DNA of 6,939 bases from an uncultured bacterium (GTDB lineage: Bacteria > Bacillota > Clostridia > Oscillospirales > Butyricicoccaceae), in contig CAJMOV010000104.1 in assembly GCA_905215125.1 (NCBI GenBank), positions 1-6,939 of the forward strand, read 5' to 3'. The first letter of the stretch is position 1; each line of letters begins with the position of its first letter. This document shows positions 1-6,105 of the stretch, in pieces. Under the pieces are notes generated by a model, which searched no databases, was not told where the DNA came from, and worked only from the letters and a program-made list of their open reading frames with translations. Made by a program: the position numbers and the translations under genes.

Positions 1-162
1 CCAAACGATTGGGAACACAATGCTAGGGGGCGACAACGGCGGCTGTTCAATGGCTTCTGTGTAAACCTTCATCGCATCCCGGGTCAGCCATCCAGACAGG
101 CCGCCGACCGCTTCTGATATGATGATCCACAGGGCATAGGTTTTGCCCGTATGCTTTTTCAT
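1..162 (-). CDS. tspO: TspO/MBR family protein, N-terminal fragment
   Basis: These are the first 54 codons of a gene that leaves the window at its left edge. The translation starts MKKHTGKTYALWIIISEAVG, the first of the five membrane helices expected for this family, and reaches the loop and start of helix 2, PPLSPPSIVFPIVW. The P-L-S-P-P...F-P-x-V-W signature is the hallmark of TspO/MBR (tryptophan-rich sensory, or translocator) proteins, integral membrane proteins that bind porphyrins and related tetrapyrroles; their physiological role in bacteria is unsettled. The ATG at 162-160 follows a good AGGGTGA site (175-169) by six bases, and an in-frame TAA lies two codons upstream, so the start is well fixed. 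It is transcribed away from sigK. Only about a third of the usual 150-160 residues is visible, so integrity cannot be judged. Confidence 0.85.
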   Translation of the reverse strand, partial: MKKHTGKTYALWIIISEAVGGLSGWLTRDAMKVYTEAIEQPPLSPPSIVFPIVW

Positions 163-451
163 ATGTTATCACCCTGCATTAGCATATGCTCAAAGGGCGG
201 CGCATTATTCAGCTTACACGGCGCCGAAATATGATTCTCTCCTTGGCCCGCGCCACAAATTTGCCGCCGCTTCTCACAGTCGCATCCCCATGTATCGCTT
301 CCCATCTTTATTCTTTATCCAGAGCGTTACGCAGCGATTTCCATTTATCCCCCAGACTCTCTCAGGTCTAACCGCACGAAGATAAACGATGATATTCTGA
401 CCGTATCCCCATTGTGAGCAGTATGGTATATTATAGGGCCTGTCCACATCA
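163..451. other. gene-poor stretch between tspO and the truncated sigK
   Basis: No convincing gene is seen here. It is richer in A+T than the coding regions around it. It holds the tspO ribosome binding site (169-175), a perfect 10-bp palindrome AGCATATGCT (181-190) just upstream of that site, and, on the minus strand from 452 to 345, a 35-codon open frame with a plausible ribosome binding site (AGAAGGAA, 461-468). No clear sigma-A promoter with a matching -35 box was found toward either neighbour. The A/T-rich GTATGGTATATTATA (421-435) resembles a -10 region, but nothing like TTGACA stands 16-18 bases upstream. The right end is the point where recognisable sigK sequence has not yet begun. 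Confidence 0.5.
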
Positions 452-1003
452 TTGCAATTATTCCTTCTGCTATACCCTTTAAAGAAATATTACGCCTCCA
501 AAGAAGAGCAGGACGACTTGATCTCCATTGGAACCATCGGCCTTATCAAGGCCATTTCTTCCTTCGATGTATCCAAGGGCGCTAAGCTCGCGACCTATGC
601 CGCGCGTTGTGTAGAAAACGAAATTCTCATGTATTTTCGCGCGACAAAAAAACAGGGCTGCGAGGTCTCCCTCAATGAGCCGATTGACAGCGACAAGGAC
701 GGCAACGCCCTTTCTCTGCTCGACGTTATCAGTACAGACGACAACATGCTGGAGGAAATTGACTTAAGCGATCAGCAAATCAAGCTGTACAGCTATATCG
801 GCTCCGTACTGGAGCCCCGTGAGCAGGAAATTCTCTGTATGCGCTATGGCCTGCGCGGTCAGAAACCGCTTACCCAGCGCGAAGTCGCTGAAAGGTGCGG
901 CATCTCCCGCTCTTATGTATCCCGCCTAGAAAAAAAGGCGTTGGAACGGCTGCGGCAGGAATTTGATAAGCCCGGTCGTGCACTGCCGAATCGGCGTGGA
1001 TAA
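452..1003 (+). CDS. sigK: sporulation sigma factor SigK, 5'-truncated or split gene (3' portion)
   Basis: SigK directs RNA polymerase to late mother-cell sporulation genes (coat, cortex, spore maturation). From about residue 11 (KKYYAS) the protein matches clostridial SigK closely. Region 2 includes DLISIGTIGLIKAI (22-35) and KLATYAARCVENEIL (45-59), followed by VSLNEPIDSDKDGNALSLL. Region 4 includes EPREQEILCMRYGL (121-134) and the helix-turn-helix REVAERCGISRSYVSRLEKK (143-162). The SKGxKLATYAARC form favours SigK over SigE. About 60 N-terminal residues, including NLRLVAHI and the rest of early region 2, are absent. Upstream codons read GLSTSLQLFLLLYPL and then stop (TAG 434-436). The only start available is a TTG at 452 without a ribosome binding site, so independent translation is doubtful. 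It may be one half of a skin-type split gene, or a pseudogene. Identity as SigK is secure; functional status is open. Confidence 0.85.
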   Translation: MQLFLLLYPLKKYYASKEEQDDLISIGTIGLIKAISSFDVSKGAKLATYAARCVENEILMYFRATKKQGCEVSLNEPIDSDKDGNALSLLDVISTDDNMLEEIDLSDQQIKLYSYIGSVLEPREQEILCMRYGLRGQKPLTQREVAERCGISRSYVSRLEKKALERLRQEFDKPGRALPNRRG

Positions 1004-1006
1004 ATA

Positions 1007-1035
1007 TTGACAGCAATGTCCCCTTTTGCTACAAT
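1007..1035 (+). promoter_or_regulatory. sigma-A-type promoter, near consensus
   Basis: TTGACA (1007-1012, perfect -35) and TACAAT (1030-1035, five of six -10 bases) are separated by exactly 17 bases. The -35 box begins three bases after the sigK stop codon. Transcription would start near 1042 and read through the hairpin at 1065-1091 into the membrane protein gene at 1130, giving a leader of about 88 nt. It allows this gene to be expressed in vegetative cells independently of sigK. Confidence 0.75.
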
Positions 1036-1064
1036 AAAATTATCAGTTTTCTCCAAATGAAAGC

Positions 1065-1098
1065 AGGCAATGACTGACGCAGCCATTGCCTTTTCTTT
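1065..1098 (+). terminator. Rho-independent terminator or attenuator hairpin
   Basis: AGGCAATG (1065-1072) and CATTGCCT (1084-1091) form a perfect 8-bp stem with an 11-nt loop, followed at once by TTTTCTTT (1091-1098). The placement suits a terminator for sigK, whose stop is about 60 bases upstream. It also lies about 25 bases downstream of the predicted transcription start of the promoter at 1007-1035, so transcripts of the next gene must pass it. It could therefore act as an attenuator. The T-run is broken by one C, so strength is uncertain. Confidence 0.65.
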
Positions 1099-1114
1099 AT
1101 CAGTCGGTACCGTT

Positions 1115-1123
1115 AAAAGGGGG
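1115..1123 (+). promoter_or_regulatory. ribosome binding site fixing the start at 1130
   Basis: AAAAGGGGG ends six bases before the ATG at 1130-1132. The upstream in-frame ATG at 1070 lies inside the 5' arm of the hairpin at 1065-1091 and lacks such a site, so the shorter protein is preferred. Confidence 0.7.
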
Positions 1124-1129
1124 ACATAT

Positions 1130-1876
1130 ATGAAAAGACGATTATCCACGAAGGCATTGATCATGGGCCTGCTGACCCTGTCGGCCTTTTTCTACCTGCT
1201 GCATTACCTGATCTTCCGCGACGCGCACCACATCGCCATCTTTGCCATGCACGACATCGCCTTCCTTCCCATTGAAATTGTTCTGGTCTCGCTTGTCTTT
1301 GATCGGGTGCTTGACGAAACACACCGGGACGAGCAGCGGGGTAAAATCAACATGATTGAAAGCATCTTTTTCAACGAATCCGGCTCGGATATGCTGCGAT
1401 ATCTTCTGCAGTGCGACCCGCAAAGCGGCGAACTGTGCCGCGCTATGGCCATATCCCCCGATTGGAGCTGCCGCGATTTTGATGCAGCGCGTCGTTTTCT
1501 CAAAAACTACTCCTTTTCTATTGACGCCGACAAGGTCGACTTTTTTGCGCTGCACTATCACCTGGTCAACCGTCACAAATACTTTCTCAAGGTCATTGAG
1601 AACCCTGCTCTGATGGATCATGAGAGCTTTACCGATCTCATTCTCTCCATGTATCACCTGTGGGAGGAGCTGGACTATCGCACTGACCTGTATAATCTGA
1701 ACGCCGCGGACAAGGCGGATTTGGGCGCCGTTACCGAAAGCGTCTATCGTCAGCTGGCAAGCGAATGGCTGCTCAACGTCAGTTATACCCAAAAGCATCA
1801 TGCCGCGCGTTTTTCCAACTCGATGCGTAACAGTCCCTTTTGCTTTGTCTCCACTGTGGAACGGAGGGCCGACTAG
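1130..1876 (+). CDS. membrane protein of unknown function, two N-terminal helices
   Basis: I do not recognise a named family for this 248-residue protein. It begins with a short basic stretch (MKRRLSTK). Two likely membrane helices follow, at about residues 8-29 (ALIMGLLTLSAFFYLLHYLI) and 35-58 (the IAFLPIEIVLVSLVF part). A soluble and probably mainly helical domain of about 190 residues follows, likely cytoplasmic by the positive-inside rule, rich in aromatic and charged residues, with no catalytic motif that I can name. Composition and the strong ribosome binding site support this strand over the long antisense frame opposite. It has its own sigma-A-type promoter just after sigK and a terminator-like hairpin in its leader. 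It ends 19 bp from the convergent apbE gene. No function is inferred. Confidence 0.8.
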   Translation: MKRRLSTKALIMGLLTLSAFFYLLHYLIFRDAHHIAIFAMHDIAFLPIEIVLVSLVFDRVLDETHRDEQRGKINMIESIFFNESGSDMLRYLLQCDPQSGELCRAMAISPDWSCRDFDAARRFLKNYSFSIDADKVDFFALHYHLVNRHKYFLKVIENPALMDHESFTDLILSMYHLWEELDYRTDLYNLNAADKADLGAVTESVYRQLASEWLLNVSYTQKHHAARFSNSMRNSPFCFVSTVERRAD

Positions 1877-1895
1877 CCGACGCATATACGATGCC

Positions 1896-2894
1896 TTACG
1901 GCGTCTCAATCAGCTGCCCCTGCTTGTCCAGTATAATGAGCTTTACCCCTTCCGTCTCGGCAGCCAGTGCCTGCCCCTGTTCGGCGGGCAGCATAAAGCA
2001 GGCGGTTGACAGCAAATCGGCTGTCGCTGAGCTGGCGCACACCACCGTCGCCGACAGGACGCCGTCTGACGGCATAAGGGTATCCGGATCGATGATGTGG
2101 TGATAGGTCTCGTCCCCCACGGTAAAATAACGCAGGTAGCCGCCCGATGTGACAACGGCGCAATCGGACACTGTCAGGGTGGTCAGCAGCTCTGCGCTTT
2201 CCTCAGGACTCTGCACCCCGACACGCCAGCCCTCAGCATTGGGCGGGCTGCCCTCGGCCCAGACGTTGCCGCCTGCCGACAGGACAAAATCGGTGTATCC
2301 CAGCTCGCGCAGCTGCTGGGCCACGAGATCGACGGCATACCCTTTGGCCACCGCTCCGACGTCAATGCTCATCTGAGCGTCGCGCAGCTCAGCCGTGCCG
2401 GCTTGAGCATCCAGGATTAAATTGTCAATGTCGCAGTGCTGTTCTGCCGTACGCAGATCCCCCATAGCGGGAATAGCGGCACTCTCAGCATTTTCCAGCG
2501 CCGCTTCGCGCGCTTCATCCCACAGCCTGAGCACAGCGCCCATCGCAATGTTGACCTTGCCGTGGGTCAGCATATACCCGTCCTTCCCTGTTTCGAGAAG
2601 GCCGAACACCTCCGGTTCGACCTCTATCGGCCCCTGGCCGGCCAGTGCGTTGAGGCGGGATAACCCCTCCCCAGTATCGTTATGGGTGTCAAACAGGTTA
2701 TGCAGGCGGGCAAACTCATCAAACGCGGCGCCTGCAAGCGCGTCAAAATCCTCCTGACTTTGACAATATGCTGTAACAATGATGACGGTGTCAAACAGCT
2801 CAAAGCGCTGATCGGTGTATTTCTGCACCCGACTTCCGCACCCACTGAAAGTCAGCAGTGCGGCAAGCAGCGCCCAAAAGGCTGCTTTTTTCAT
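1896..2894 (-). CDS. apbE: FAD:protein FMN transferase, ApbE family lipoprotein
   Basis: ApbE enzymes split FAD and attach FMN covalently to a Thr or Ser of target proteins, such as Rnf/Nqr subunits and extracellular flavoproteins, outside the membrane. The 332-residue product has the usual family length. It starts with a lipoprotein signal peptide, MKKAAFWALL... to FSGC19, so it should be anchored on the outer face. Family motifs appear in order: SIDVGAVAKGYAVD (176-189), SAGGN (206-210), TSGGYLRYF (249-257), HHIIDP (265-270), and ADLLSTACF (292-300), whose D293 and T297 match the metal-binding pair of characterised members. The ATG at 2894-2892 follows GGAGGC (2906-2901) by six bases. A promoter lies at 2930-2958. 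No Rnf or FMN-binding partner gene is visible nearby, so its target is unknown. No disruption is seen. Confidence 0.95.
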   Translation of the reverse strand: MKKAAFWALLAALLTFSGCGSRVQKYTDQRFELFDTVIIVTAYCQSQEDFDALAGAAFDEFARLHNLFDTHNDTGEGLSRLNALAGQGPIEVEPEVFGLLETGKDGYMLTHGKVNIAMGAVLRLWDEAREAALENAESAAIPAMGDLRTAEQHCDIDNLILDAQAGTAELRDAQMSIDVGAVAKGYAVDLVAQQLRELGYTDFVLSAGGNVWAEGSPPNAEGWRVGVQSPEESAELLTTLTVSDCAVVTSGGYLRYFTVGDETYHHIIDPDTLMPSDGVLSATVVCASSATADLLSTACFMLPAEQGQALAAETEGVKLIILDKQGQLIETP

Positions 2895-2929
2895 ACTTTC
2901 GCCTCCAAGGTTATTTATCGTATTTTGTT

Positions 2930-2958
2930 ATTGTACCAATTCCATGCGTCAAAAGCAA
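2930..2958 (-). promoter_or_regulatory. candidate sigma-A promoter of apbE
   Basis: Read on the minus strand, TTGCTT (2958-2953) and TACAAT (2935-2930) are separated by 17 bases. The -10 box is the same as that of the promoter at 1030-1035. Predicted transcription starts near 2923, leaving a leader of about 30 nt before the apbE ATG. Confidence 0.55.
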
Positions 2959-3004
2959 ACTTTCTGAAAACATGCTTTCTTTTCCGATTGAATTATGGCG
3001 CGAG

Positions 3005-3034
3005 TTGTGGCATGATATTAAATAAGATTAAAAT
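3005..3034 (+). promoter_or_regulatory. weak candidate promoter of the GH18-rarA-lipoprotein genes
   Basis: TTGTGG (3005-3010) and TAAAAT (3029-3034) are separated by 18 bases, with the gene start 33 bases further on. An overlapping alternative is TTGAAT (2988-2993), 17 bases, CATGAT (3011-3016). Neither is close to consensus, and a sporulation sigma factor recognising the CATGATATTA stretch cannot be excluded. A promoter is expected somewhere here because the neighbouring gene is divergent. Confidence 0.3.
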
Positions 3035-3054
3035 AAGGATTCTTTTTTGTCAAC

Positions 3055-3060
3055 GGGAGG
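3055..3060 (+). promoter_or_regulatory. ribosome binding site fixing the start at 3068
   Basis: GGGAGG ends seven bases before the ATG at 3068-3070. A possible TTG start at 3047 would place this site inside the coding region and add non-hydrophobic residues ahead of the signal peptide, so 3068 is preferred. Confidence 0.75.
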
Positions 3061-3067
3061 TCTTTTT

Positions 3068-4819
3068 ATGTTTTTCAAGCGCCTGGGCGCTTTTGCTCTC
3101 GCCCTGCTTCTTTGTCTGACGGCGCTGCCGGTTTTTTCCTCATGCAGCGCTGCCGAGCCCTTTGACGACGTACCAGAAACCAGCTATGCGTATGAGGATG
3201 TCCTGGCCCTGCGTGAAATGGGCATCACCAACGGCATTGGCGACAACCTGTACGGTGCGCAGTACACCCTGACGCGCGCTGACTTTGTTGTGCTGCTGTC
3301 CCGCCTTTTAGGGTGGGAGATCGACGAAGCCGCCGATCCCGGCTTTGACGACCTGCCCAATGCGCAGTATGATTATGCCACGGCGCACATCGCCGCCGCA
3401 GTAGAGCACGGCGCCATCGAAGCGGGCGGTCGCTTCCGCCCGGGCGCCGACATCACCCGCGAGGAAATGGCCTGTATGCTGGTCGGCGCCCTCGGTTTTG
3501 ACGGGCTGGCTTCGACAAGCGCAGCGACGTCGGCTGTCTCCCCCTTTGTCGACGTCAGTGAAAGCAGTCATCCCGAGACCTATGGGCATATCATGCTGGC
3601 CTATGATTTCGGCATTATCAACGGTGTGCCGTCCGGGGATGATTTGTGGTTTGAGCCCGGCGCCCCGGCGACGCGCGAACAGACGGCCGCCATGCTCATG
3701 CGTCTGTACCGAAAAATCTCAGCTCCCCTGGACGAAATACATACCTTTTACCACTATACGGGCGGCACAGCGCAGGCCTCCCTGCTTGGCCAGTCAGACA
3801 GCGTCAGCTTTGGCTGGGCGCGCCTGGAATACTGGAACAGTAAGGACGGCGCTTACCTCAATGTCACAAGCCAGAACGGCAACCAATGGCGCCCTTCCGC
3901 TTCCGCTGACGAATTGACCGCTTCCCTGGATGCGCTGCAGGTGCCTTACAGCCTAGCCGTATTCATGGATCGCAGCCAGAAGGTTACTCTACCCGATGAA
4001 ACGGAAGCGCGCGACGTCGACCTCATACTGCTAGATGCGTCGCAGCGCCAGACCGCAATCGAGCAGATTGTCGCCCAGGCGACCGATCAGACGGGCGACA
4101 TCGCTTACAGCGGCGTCACCATCGACTTTGAGGGGCTGACGCTGGCTTCCTATGCCGAACCGCTCAACAGCTTCATGCGCGAGCTGCGCGCAGCGCTGCC
4201 GGAAAACATGACCCTTTCCATTGCCGTGCCCCCGCGCCAGTGGTACAAGGGATATGATTATCGCACCTTGGGCGAGATCTGCGACAAGGTCATCCTGATG
4301 GCGCACGATTTGACGTCGACTACCCTGCCGGAGTACCAGCTTGACACTGATCTGCCCAATACCCCGCTGGCGCCTGTCAGCGGCGTCTACACCGCTTTAA
4401 AGGATATCACTAATCCTACCGACGGCGTACAGGATACCGACAAGATACTTCTGGCCGTCAGCTTCGGCACCATGCGCTGGGAGATTGTCGATGGCCACGT
4501 GCAGCACACTGCCACCAAAACGTCGAGCACATCCGCCATATATGAGCGCCTGTGCCAGGCCAATACCGAGATGTTTTTTGACAGCGTCAGCTTAAGCCCC
4601 TGTATCCGCTACTATGACGACAGCGACCAGACAACCAACGTCGTATGGTACGAGGATGCACGCAGCGTGGAAGCCAAGCTGGATCTCGCCGCCATGTTCG
4701 GCATCGACGGCGTCTCGCTCTGGCAGGCGGGCACCATTCCCAATTATGACAGCCCGGACGAGCGGGATATTCATTTTGACGTCTGGCAGATGCTGCAAAG
4801 CCGCCGTGCAGAAAGATAG
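3068..4819 (+). CDS. SLH-domain cell-surface glycoside hydrolase family 18 protein
   Basis: This 583-residue exported protein starts with a signal peptide (MFFKRLGAFALALLLCLTAL, cleavage probably near 24-29; FSSC26 is a poor lipobox). Three SLH domains follow, at about 31-81, 92-143 and 159-216, each with the F-x-D-V/L start and a T-R-A/E-x-x-A-like end (LTRADFVVLL, ITREEMACML, ATREQTAAML). SLH domains bind pyruvylated secondary cell-wall polymer. The C-terminal half (about 240-575) is a GH18-type barrel. SGVTIDFEGL (348-357) is the catalytic strand, with E355 as likely acid; KVILMAHDL (407-415) and GVSLWQAGTIPNY (548-560) are later barrel strands. It resembles the YaaH/SleL branch of GH18, which acts on peptidoglycan or cortex glycans, more than true chitinases; the substrate is inferred only. 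It is first in a likely operon with rarA. Confidence 0.88.
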   Translation: MFFKRLGAFALALLLCLTALPVFSSCSAAEPFDDVPETSYAYEDVLALREMGITNGIGDNLYGAQYTLTRADFVVLLSRLLGWEIDEAADPGFDDLPNAQYDYATAHIAAAVEHGAIEAGGRFRPGADITREEMACMLVGALGFDGLASTSAATSAVSPFVDVSESSHPETYGHIMLAYDFGIINGVPSGDDLWFEPGAPATREQTAAMLMRLYRKISAPLDEIHTFYHYTGGTAQASLLGQSDSVSFGWARLEYWNSKDGAYLNVTSQNGNQWRPSASADELTASLDALQVPYSLAVFMDRSQKVTLPDETEARDVDLILLDASQRQTAIEQIVAQATDQTGDIAYSGVTIDFEGLTLASYAEPLNSFMRELRAALPENMTLSIAVPPRQWYKGYDYRTLGEICDKVILMAHDLTSTTLPEYQLDTDLPNTPLAPVSGVYTALKDITNPTDGVQDTDKILLAVSFGTMRWEIVDGHVQHTATKTSSTSAIYERLCQANTEMFFDSVSLSPCIRYYDDSDQTTNVVWYEDARSVEAKLDLAAMFGIDGVSLWQAGTIPNYDSPDERDIHFDVWQMLQSRRAER

Positions 4820-4820
4820 A

Positions 4821-4829
4821 GGGAGGTGA
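4821..4829 (+). promoter_or_regulatory. strong ribosome binding site for the GTG start of rarA
   Basis: GGGAGGTGA starts one base after the stop codon of the GH18 gene. It supports initiation at GTG 4834-4836, seven bases after its GGAGG core. The resulting N-terminus (YQPLADKIRP) matches where RarA proteins begin their conserved part. Confidence 0.75.
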
Positions 4830-4833
4830 GCGG

Positions 4834-6105
4834 GTGTATCAGCCCCTTGCCGACAAAATCCGTCCCACAGAGCTTTCCGATATGGTGGGACAGGAGCATA
4901 TTTTAGGTGAAAACGGGATCCTGCGCCGCATCATTGACAGCGGGCATATCCCCAACATGATCTTTTACGGGCCCTCAGGCGTTGGCAAAACTACCCTGGC
5001 ACAGATAATCGCCGGCAAAACCAGCCGCCGCCTGTATAAGCTCAACGCCACCACCGCTTCGACAGCTGACATCAAGGGCATTGTATCCGAGCTTGACACC
5101 TTTCTCGCCCCGCAGGGGGTCCTGCTCTATCTGGACGAAATACAGTATTTCAATAAAAAGCAGCAGCAGTCCCTGCTGGATTTTATTGAAAGCGGAAAAA
5201 TCACTCTCATCGCCTCGACAACAGAAAACCCCTATTTCTACGTCTATAACGCCATATTGAGCCGCAGCACTATTTTTGAGTTTCGCCCCGTCTCGCGTGA
5301 AGCCATTGCCTCCGCCGTGCGTCGTGCTTTTACTCTGTGCGCACGGCAGCAGCATGCGACCATTTCTCTGGAAGAAGGGGTGGTCGACGCTGTGGCGGCG
5401 TCCTGCGGGGGCGACGTTCGCAAGGCCATCAACGCCGTTGAGCTGCTGACCATATCGGCCGCGCAGAGAGACGGCGAGCTGCATGTCGCGCTGGGAGACG
5501 CCAAGCTGGTTACGCAAAAGTCTTCGTCCCGATATGATCGCGACGGCGACAGCCACTATGACATTTTATCGGCCTTTCACAAATCGCTTCGCGGATCGGA
5601 CGCCAACGCGGCCCTGCATTATCTAGCCCGTCTGCTAACGGCGGGCGATTTGCCTTCTGTCTGCCGCCGTCTTTTGTGTGTCGCCAGTGAGGACGTCGGG
5701 CTTGCCTACCCGCAGGCCGCCGCCATTGTCAAAGCGTGCGTTGACTCCGCCCTGCAGCTGGGTATGCCGGAAGGGCAGCTTCCTCTTGCGCAGGCCGCCG
5801 TTTTGCTGGCCACCGCCCCCAAGTCCAATTCGGTTTCCGCCGCCATCAGCGCCGCCATGGCCGACGTGCGGCAGGGCCGCGGCGGCGAAGTGCCCGAGCA
5901 CCTCAAGGACAGCCACTACAGCGGTGCTGAAAAGCTAGGACATGGCGTCGGTTATCGTTTCCCGCACGACTATCCGGGCAGCTATGTCGCACAGCAATAC
6001 CTGCCCGATGAGCTGCAGGGGGTGCAGTATTACCGCGAGGGCGTCAATAAGGCCGAAACCCAGGCCAAGGAATACTGGAAGAAGATCAAGGGAGCACAGA
6101 CATGA
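4834..6105 (+). CDS. rarA: replication-associated recombination protein A, AAA+ ATPase
   Basis: RarA (MgsA; eukaryotic WRNIP1/Mgs1) is a homotetrameric clamp-loader-like ATPase that acts at stalled replication forks with SSB and recombination proteins in the cytoplasm. The 423-residue product has the usual length and parts in order. PLADKIRPTELSDMVGQEHIL opens the protein. Walker A is GPSGVGKTT (46-54). Walker B is LLYLDEIQYFNKKQQQ (97-112), where most homologues have DEIHRF. Sensor 1 is ASTTENP (127-133). The arginine finger is R144 in SRSTIFEF. Sensor 2 is GGDVRKAIN (192-200). The C-terminal tetramerisation part is intact, including SHYDILSAFHKSLRGSD, EDVGLAYPQA and the GYRFPHDY segment. 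The gene follows the GH18 gene by 14 bp and overlaps the next start by four bases (ATGA), suggesting coupled translation. The start is GTG. Confidence 0.95.
   Translation: MYQPLADKIRPTELSDMVGQEHILGENGILRRIIDSGHIPNMIFYGPSGVGKTTLAQIIAGKTSRRLYKLNATTASTADIKGIVSELDTFLAPQGVLLYLDEIQYFNKKQQQSLLDFIESGKITLIASTTENPYFYVYNAILSRSTIFEFRPVSREAIASAVRRAFTLCARQQHATISLEEGVVDAVAASCGGDVRKAINAVELLTISAAQRDGELHVALGDAKLVTQKSSSRYDRDGDSHYDILSAFHKSLRGSDANAALHYLARLLTAGDLPSVCRRLLCVASEDVGLAYPQAAAIVKACVDSALQLGMPEGQLPLAQAAVLLATAPKSNSVSAAISAAMADVRQGRGGEVPEHLKDSHYSGAEKLGHGVGYRFPHDYPGSYVAQQYLPDELQGVQYYREGVNKAETQAKEYWKKIKGAQT

Noticed and set aside
165..193. TTGAGC-N17-GATAAC on the minus strand as a tspO promoter
   Set aside because: Transcription would start inside the coding region, so it cannot serve the observed start.
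196..225. GGCGC/GCGCC inverted repeat in the gene-poor stretch
   Set aside because: Five base pairs with a 17-base loop and no T-run; likely incidental.
143..385. Plus-strand open frame of 80 codons across the tspO start and the gene-poor stretch
   Set aside because: It overlaps the firmly fixed tspO start on the other strand, has no clear ribosome site, and the translation resembles no family I know.
441..490. CACATCATT (445-453) could encode the H-I-I expected just before KKYY of SigK, with 28 extra bases between
   Set aside because: The bases before it do not continue as NLRLVA and the frame does not match; probably chance, though a short shared attachment core cannot be excluded from one end alone.
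1877..1905. GACGC...GGCGTC inverted repeat between the convergent membrane protein gene and apbE
   Set aside because: The stem is about 5 bp with a 17-base loop and no T-run on either strand; not convincing as a bidirectional terminator.
1142..1909. Long antisense open frame (255 codons, minus strand) opposite the membrane protein gene
   Set aside because: It lacks a good ribosome site, has a composition typical of a reverse shadow of a GC-rich gene, and the opposite strand has promoter, ribosome site and membrane helices.
4975..5556. Antisense open frame of 193 codons opposite rarA
   Set aside because: It lies wholly inside the well-supported rarA, with no recognisable domain; a coding shadow.
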